From assembly GCA_902825985.1 (NCBI GenBank), contig CADEDC010000004.1, positions 68,686 through 132,685 on the forward strand: a DNA stretch of 64,000 nt, in the 5' to 3' direction. The notes beneath the pieces were generated by a model. That model was not told the DNA's origin. It did not search any database and saw only the letters and a list, made by a program, of their open reading frames with translations. Below, piece by piece: positions 60,048-64,000 of the stretch. Source of the stretch: an uncultured Acidobacteriota bacterium (GTDB lineage: Bacteria > Acidobacteriota > Vicinamibacteria > Vicinamibacterales > CAVVIG01). The position numbers were made by a program, and so were the translations under genes. The first letter of the stretch is position 1. Every line of letters begins with the position of its first letter.

Positions 60048-61547
60048 CTACTTTCCGGAGGCGACCTGCGTCTTCAGCACCACGGTGTCGTCGCCGCTGT
60101 GCTGCTGGACGATCGAGACGAGGCCGGTGTAGAGGAAGCCGATCTGGAACAGCACCAGGAACGGCAGCGTGCCGTAGATCCCGTTGGCGAGCGCGTAGAA
60201 CACCGTCGCCGTGAAGTAGAGACCGAGCGCCAGCTCGATGAGCGGCTGGACCGCCACCGACTGGCGGTACTTCTTGCCGACCCATTCGTCGGCGTCGCCT
60301 TCGATGCGGTACTTCGGCGTGCGGGCGAACTCGCTCTGCTTGTTGAACATCGCTTCCAACACGGCCCTCGTGTTGTTGATGCACAGGCCGATGCCGATCG
60401 ACATCAGGAACGGCAGGTACTTCAAGCGGGTCTTCCAATCCCGGTGAATCTCCCGCTGACACACCATGTAGAAGTTGCAGACCGAGAAGGTCGCGGCGAA
60501 GAAGAGCGGCACGTCGATCAGCAGCATCTCGTACCAGCCCATGTTGTAGCGAATGACCATGGACGGGAACATCAGGATCGACAGGATGACCATCAGCGGG
60601 TAGTTGAAGTTCGCCGTCAGGTGGAAGAACGCTTCGGCGCGCACGGCAAACGGCTGATCGGAGGCCAGGACCGCCGGCAACACCTTGCGGCAGGTCTGGA
60701 TGGACCCCTTGGCCCAGCGATGCTGCTGTGACTTGAAGGCGTTCATCTCGACCGGCACTTCAGCCGGCGCGATGACGTCCGGCACGAACACGAACTTCCA
60801 GCCGCGCAGCTGCGCCCGATAGCTCAGGTCGAGGTCTTCGGTCAGCGTGTCGTGCTGCCAGCCGCCCGCATCTTCGATGACGATCCGGCGCCAGATGCCG
60901 GCGGTGCCGTTGAAATTGAAGAAACAGCCGGCCCGGTTGCGCGCGCCGTGTTCGAGGATGAAGTGGCCGTCGAGCAGGATCGACTGGATTTTCGTCAGCA
61001 GCGAGTAGTCCTGGTTGATGTGGCCCCAGCGGGCCTGCACCATGCCGACCTTCGGGTCGGCGAAGTGCGGCATCAGCTTCAACAGGAAGTCCTCGGTGGG
61101 CAGGAAATCGGCGTCGAAAATCGCCACGAACTCGCCCTTGGCGACCGCCAGACCGGCTTCGAGCGCGCCCGCCTTGTAGCCCGTGCGGTCCGTCCGGTGC
61201 AGATAGGTGATGTCCAGCCCTTCAGTGGCCAGGCGACGGACCGCCTGTTCGGCGATCGTGCGGGTTTCGTCGGTGGAATCGTCGAGGACCTGGATCTCCA
61301 GGAGCTCGTGTGGGTAATCGATGCGCGACACCGACTCGATCAGGCGGTCTGCCACGTACATCTCGTTGTACAGCGGCAGCTGGATGGTCACCGTTGGCAG
61401 CGGCGACAGCGGGGCGCCAGCCTTCGGTTGCTGGTCGCGATTCCGCATGTACAGGTAGACCAGGTAGTACCGGTGCCAGCCGTAGACTGCGAGGATAATG
61501 AGAACGAAAAAATAGGCGGCGAGCGTCAGGGTTTCAGCGAACGTCAT
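60048..61547 (-). CDS. Processive family 2 glycosyltransferase (cellulose synthase-like)
   Basis: A 499-residue membrane glycosyltransferase from the ATG at 61547 (open frame extends to 61598). One N-terminal helix (LTLAAYFFVLIILAVYGWHRYY), a cytosolic GT-A domain with PLYNEMYVADRLIESV, DDSTDETR, FDADFLPTEDFL, LTEDLDLSYRAQLRGW and QQHRWAKGSIQTCR (the D, DxD, TED and QxxRW signatures of processive GT2 enzymes), then four or more C-terminal helices. Such proteins polymerise beta-linked glycans or make glucomannan-like chains; product unknown. No PilZ domain or bcs partners are present. Confidence 0.9.
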   Translation of the reverse strand: MTFAETLTLAAYFFVLIILAVYGWHRYYLVYLYMRNRDQQPKAGAPLSPLPTVTIQLPLYNEMYVADRLIESVSRIDYPHELLEIQVLDDSTDETRTIAEQAVRRLATEGLDITYLHRTDRTGYKAGALEAGLAVAKGEFVAIFDADFLPTEDFLLKLMPHFADPKVGMVQARWGHINQDYSLLTKIQSILLDGHFILEHGARNRAGCFFNFNGTAGIWRRIVIEDAGGWQHDTLTEDLDLSYRAQLRGWKFVFVPDVIAPAEVPVEMNAFKSQQHRWAKGSIQTCRKVLPAVLASDQPFAVRAEAFFHLTANFNYPLMVILSILMFPSMVIRYNMGWYEMLLIDVPLFFAATFSVCNFYMVCQREIHRDWKTRLKYLPFLMSIGIGLCINNTRAVLEAMFNKQSEFARTPKYRIEGDADEWVGKKYRQSVAVQPLIELALGLYFTATVFYALANGIYGTLPFLVLFQIGFLYTGLVSIVQQHSGDDTVVLKTQVASGK

Positions 61548-61654
61548 TAGGATTGTCGGGCCGTCGGATGCCTCGGGAGGAGGGTCCGCGAACCCCAATT
61601 AAGTCAAGCGTTTATGTTACCGTCACGGTTCCCGAAAGGTCAACAATTCCGCCT

Positions 61655-62419
61655 ATGACGATGTCCGCGTCCGAACTGCGATCTCTCCTCGACGGCGTCG
61701 CTGCCGGCCGCCTCGCTCCAGCCGATGCCGAACGCCGGGTCATGGCGGCGCTCGACACCCCACCCTTCCACGATCTGGGCTTCGCCCGCGTCGACCATCA
61801 CCGGGCCGTCCGGCAGGGGTTCCCGGAGGTCGTCCTCGGCCTAGGCAAAACCCCTGCCCAGATCGCCGCGATCGCGGCCGAAATCGTCGCACGGGGCTCC
61901 ACGCTGCTGGTCACCCGCGCCAGCGAGACCGCCTACGACGCGGTGCGTCGCGTGGTGCCGCAGGCGGCGTATCAGGCCGATGCAGCGCTCATCATGTTCC
62001 GTCAGCAGGATGTCGTCCCTGGAAACGGGAAGATCCTCGTCGTCGCGGCCGGCACGTCGGACATGCCGGTGGCAGAAGAGGCGGCGTGCACCGCCGACCT
62101 CATGGGCAACGAGGTGGAACGGCTCTACGACGTCGGCGTCGCCGGACTGCATCGCCTGCTGGCGGAACGTCCCCGTCTGGATTCGGCGCAGGTCATCATC
62201 GTCGTCGCCGGCATGGAGGGGGCGCTCCCCAGCGTGGTGTCCGGGCTGGTGCGGGTGCCGGTGATCGCCGTGCCGACGTCGATTGGCTACGGTGCCAGCT
62301 TCGGCGGCATCGCCGCCCTCCTCGGGATGCTCAACAGCTGCGCCTCGGGAGTGGTGGTCGTCAACATCGACAACGGCTTCGGCGCCGCCTCGGTCGCGAA
62401 TCTGATCAATCACCTCTGA
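61655..62419 (+). CDS. larB: Nickel pincer cofactor biosynthesis protein LarB
   Basis: A 254-residue protein from the ATG at 61655 with an N-terminal helical segment (LRSLLDGVAAGRLAPADAERRVMAAL) and a PurE-like domain (VVLGLGKTPAQIAAIAAEI, VVAAGTSDMPVAEEAACTA, GVAGLHRLLAER, VVAGMEGALPSVVSGLV, IAVPTSIGYGASFGGIAALLGML). LarB carboxylates and hydrolyses nicotinic acid adenine dinucleotide in making the nickel pincer nucleotide. LarC, LarE and LarA are not in the window. The in-frame extension to 61553 is not LarB-like. Confidence 0.95.
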   Translation: MTMSASELRSLLDGVAAGRLAPADAERRVMAALDTPPFHDLGFARVDHHRAVRQGFPEVVLGLGKTPAQIAAIAAEIVARGSTLLVTRASETAYDAVRRVVPQAAYQADAALIMFRQQDVVPGNGKILVVAAGTSDMPVAEEAACTADLMGNEVERLYDVGVAGLHRLLAERPRLDSAQVIIVVAGMEGALPSVVSGLVRVPVIAVPTSIGYGASFGGIAALLGMLNSCASGVVVVNIDNGFGAASVANLINHL

Positions 62420-62561
62420 TCGTGTGATCGTGGCCGCCGGGCTGGCGTACCCGACCGTCACCGACACGTGCCAGCTCTCGCCGGCCCCACCACCCGACGC
62501 GGTACGTTAAGATCCGAGATTCCCTCCTCTCGGCGTTCCCTGAGGCGGCTATCCAAGCCTT

Positions 62562-64000
62562 ATGTGGCCAGGCGTGTTGCGGGCACTCGAATTCGATCGC
62601 GTCGTCGACGCGGTGCGGAGCTTTGCGCTGACGCCGATGGGCGACGAACGGCTGGCCCGGCTCGCCCCCAGTCCGGAGCCGCAGCAGGTCGCGCACTGGC
62701 TGGCGACGACGACCGAGGCGGCGGAGTTCATCGGCCGGAACGGCACCTTCGCGATTCGCGCCACCGAGGACCTGCCGGAGACCTTGGCGGCGCTCGGTGT
62801 CGAGCAGCGCGCGCTCGAACCGCTGCGCCTGCTGGCCCTCGCCGCGTTCTTCGACTCGGTCGGCGAGGCGCGCACCTCGATCGGCCGGGCCGCCGCCGCC
62901 TATCCGCTGCTCGATGCCGCCAGCCGCGGCATGGCGTCGTTCGCGGCGGAGGGAGCGGCCGTGCGGCGGGCGATCGACAGCGGCGGCGACGTGGTGGACG
63001 ATGCGAGCCCGGCGCTGCGCGGCATCCGTGAACGTCTGCGCCGGCAGCGGACGAAGCTGCGGGGCACGCTCGAGTCGTACCTGCGCGGCCGCGACACGTC
63101 GAAGTACCTGCAGGACCAGGTGGTCACCGAGCGGAACGGGCGCTACGTGATTGTCGTCAAGGCCGAGCACCGCGGCAACGTTCCCGGCATCGTGCACGGC
63201 GCATCGGCCAGCGGCGCGAGCCTGTTCCTCGAGCCGCTCGACACGGTTGACATCAACAACGATATCGTCGCCCTGCACGAGCAGGAGGCCGAAGAGATCC
63301 ATCGGATTCTGCTGGCGCTGACCGACGCGTTCCGATCGCGCCCGGCGGAAGTCCAGGCGACCGTCGATGCCGCCACCGAACTCGACGTCATCCAGGCCCG
63401 CGCCCGGTTCTCGGCACTCATCGACGGCGTCGAGCCGACGCTGTCGCCGGACGGTGCCGTCGAACTGCTGGCCGCCCGCCACCCACTGCTGATGCCGCAG
63501 GTGGTCGAGCGAATTTCGCAGGCGGACGCGGAGACACGCGCCGCTCGACGGGCGAAGGGCGGTCCGGTCCCGGTGACGATCCGGCTGCTGCCGCCATCCA
63601 GCGTGCTGCTCATCACCGGGCCCAACACCGGCGGCAAGACGGTCGCGCTGAAGACGGCCGGACTGCTGGCGCTGATGACGCAGGCCGGACTGCGCATCCC
63701 GGTGGCGCACGGTTCCCGCCTGCCGGTGTTCCGTGCGGTCTTCGCCGACATCGGCGACGAGCAGTCGATCGAGGCGAGCCTGAGCACGTTCTCGGCGCAC
63801 ATCACGAACATCGCGTCGATGGACCGGCAGCTGCAGGTGCCGGCGCTGGTGCTGCTGGACGAGGTCGGCTCCGGCACCGACCCGATCGAAGGCGGGGCGC
63901 TGGGTGTCGCGATCATCGATCACCTGCGCCAGCGCGGCGCGACGGTGGTGGCCACCAGCCACTACGATTCGCTGAAGACCTACGCGTCGACCACCGCCGG
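62562..64000 (+). CDS. Endonuclease MutS2 (3' end off window)
   Basis: The frame runs from ATG 62562 to the right edge without a stop, 479 codons. It begins MWPGVLRALEFDRVVDAVRSFA, the usual MutS2 start, continues through the clamp/lever region (ERNGRYVIVVKAEHRGNVPGIVHGASASGAS) and reaches the ATPase domain with Walker A GPNTGGKTVALK near residue 354, a DIGDEQSIEASLSTFSAHI motif and LVLLDEVGSGTDPIEGG (Walker B). The linker and Smr nuclease domain would lie outside. MutS2 acts in ribosome collision rescue or in suppressing recombination, depending on the species. Confidence 0.95.
   Translation, partial: MWPGVLRALEFDRVVDAVRSFALTPMGDERLARLAPSPEPQQVAHWLATTTEAAEFIGRNGTFAIRATEDLPETLAALGVEQRALEPLRLLALAAFFDSVGEARTSIGRAAAAYPLLDAASRGMASFAAEGAAVRRAIDSGGDVVDDASPALRGIRERLRRQRTKLRGTLESYLRGRDTSKYLQDQVVTERNGRYVIVVKAEHRGNVPGIVHGASASGASLFLEPLDTVDINNDIVALHEQEAEEIHRILLALTDAFRSRPAEVQATVDAATELDVIQARARFSALIDGVEPTLSPDGAVELLAARHPLLMPQVVERISQADAETRAARRAKGGPVPVTIRLLPPSSVLLITGPNTGGKTVALKTAGLLALMTQAGLRIPVAHGSRLPVFRAVFADIGDEQSIEASLSTFSAHITNIASMDRQLQVPALVLLDEVGSGTDPIEGGALGVAIIDHLRQRGATVVATSHYDSLKTYASTTA

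Overview
The window is a GC-rich (roughly two-thirds G+C), almost fully coding bacterial chromosome segment. Gene content points to a Gram-negative member of the Acidobacteriota, probably near the Vicinamibacteria. The signs are a very large TonB-dependent receptor with an N-terminal carboxypeptidase-regulatory-like domain, a DUF5916 outer-membrane protein, LptD, a divergent membrane pyrophosphatase and many exported TPR proteins. The placement is inference from gene families; no rRNA gene is present. I saw no phage, insertion sequence, CRISPR array, tRNA or rRNA.

Layout. 1-7.4 kb: partial histone-deacetylase-family gene, lon, a DksA/TraR-type regulator, then rpmB-ridA and a bifunctional Rel. 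7.4-12.8 kb: TPR lipoprotein with a strong terminator, TonB-dependent receptor, DinB-like protein. 12.8-15.6 kb: minus-strand tonB-exbB-exbD-exbD operon with a good sigma-70-type promoter. 15.6-23.9 kb: hppA, DUF502, uppP, secF, secD, yajC and tgt, all on the minus strand. 23.9-28.1 kb: TPR protein, an AT-rich promoter with a long leader and a 16-residue Lys/Gly-rich ORF, and a HEAT-repeat/cyclophilin lipoprotein. 28.1-37.2 kb: plus-strand deoxynucleoside kinase, accD, folC, lptD, a nucleotide-sugar reductase, a polytopic membrane protein and a radical SAM protein. 37.2-48.7 kb: mostly minus strand, with a Clp ATPase, HtpX, an exported three-domain RidA protein, TPP-riboswitch-controlled thiC, AlkD, a DUF5916 protein and RlmI-like methyltransferase. 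48.8-55.5 kb: rpiB, glyA, DinG-like helicase, TPR protein, yggS, divIVA-like and yggU. 55.5-61.5 kb: two tandem lepB genes, lepA, citrate synthase and a processive GT2. 61.7-64 kb: larB and the start of mutS2.

How the genes fit together. Much of the window serves the envelope: secretion (YajC-SecD-SecF, two signal peptidases), undecaprenyl phosphate recycling, LPS transport, outer-membrane receptors and the TonB energising complex. Protein quality control (Lon, Clp, HtpX) and stringent-response control (Rel, DksA-like) make a second theme.

The most striking signal is regulatory. All three divergent gene pairs separated by less than 40 bp carry a 10-bp ANNNTANNNT element in which -10 boxes on opposite strands share a central TA. 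Many other genes have a TANNNT box only 6-9 nt before the start codon and no Shine-Dalgarno sequence, which points to leaderless transcripts. No clearly novel multi-gene defence or mobile system was found. The best candidates for new biology are this promoter architecture, the 25.5-25.9 kb small-gene locus, the exported triple RidA protein and the HEAT-cyclophilin lipoprotein.
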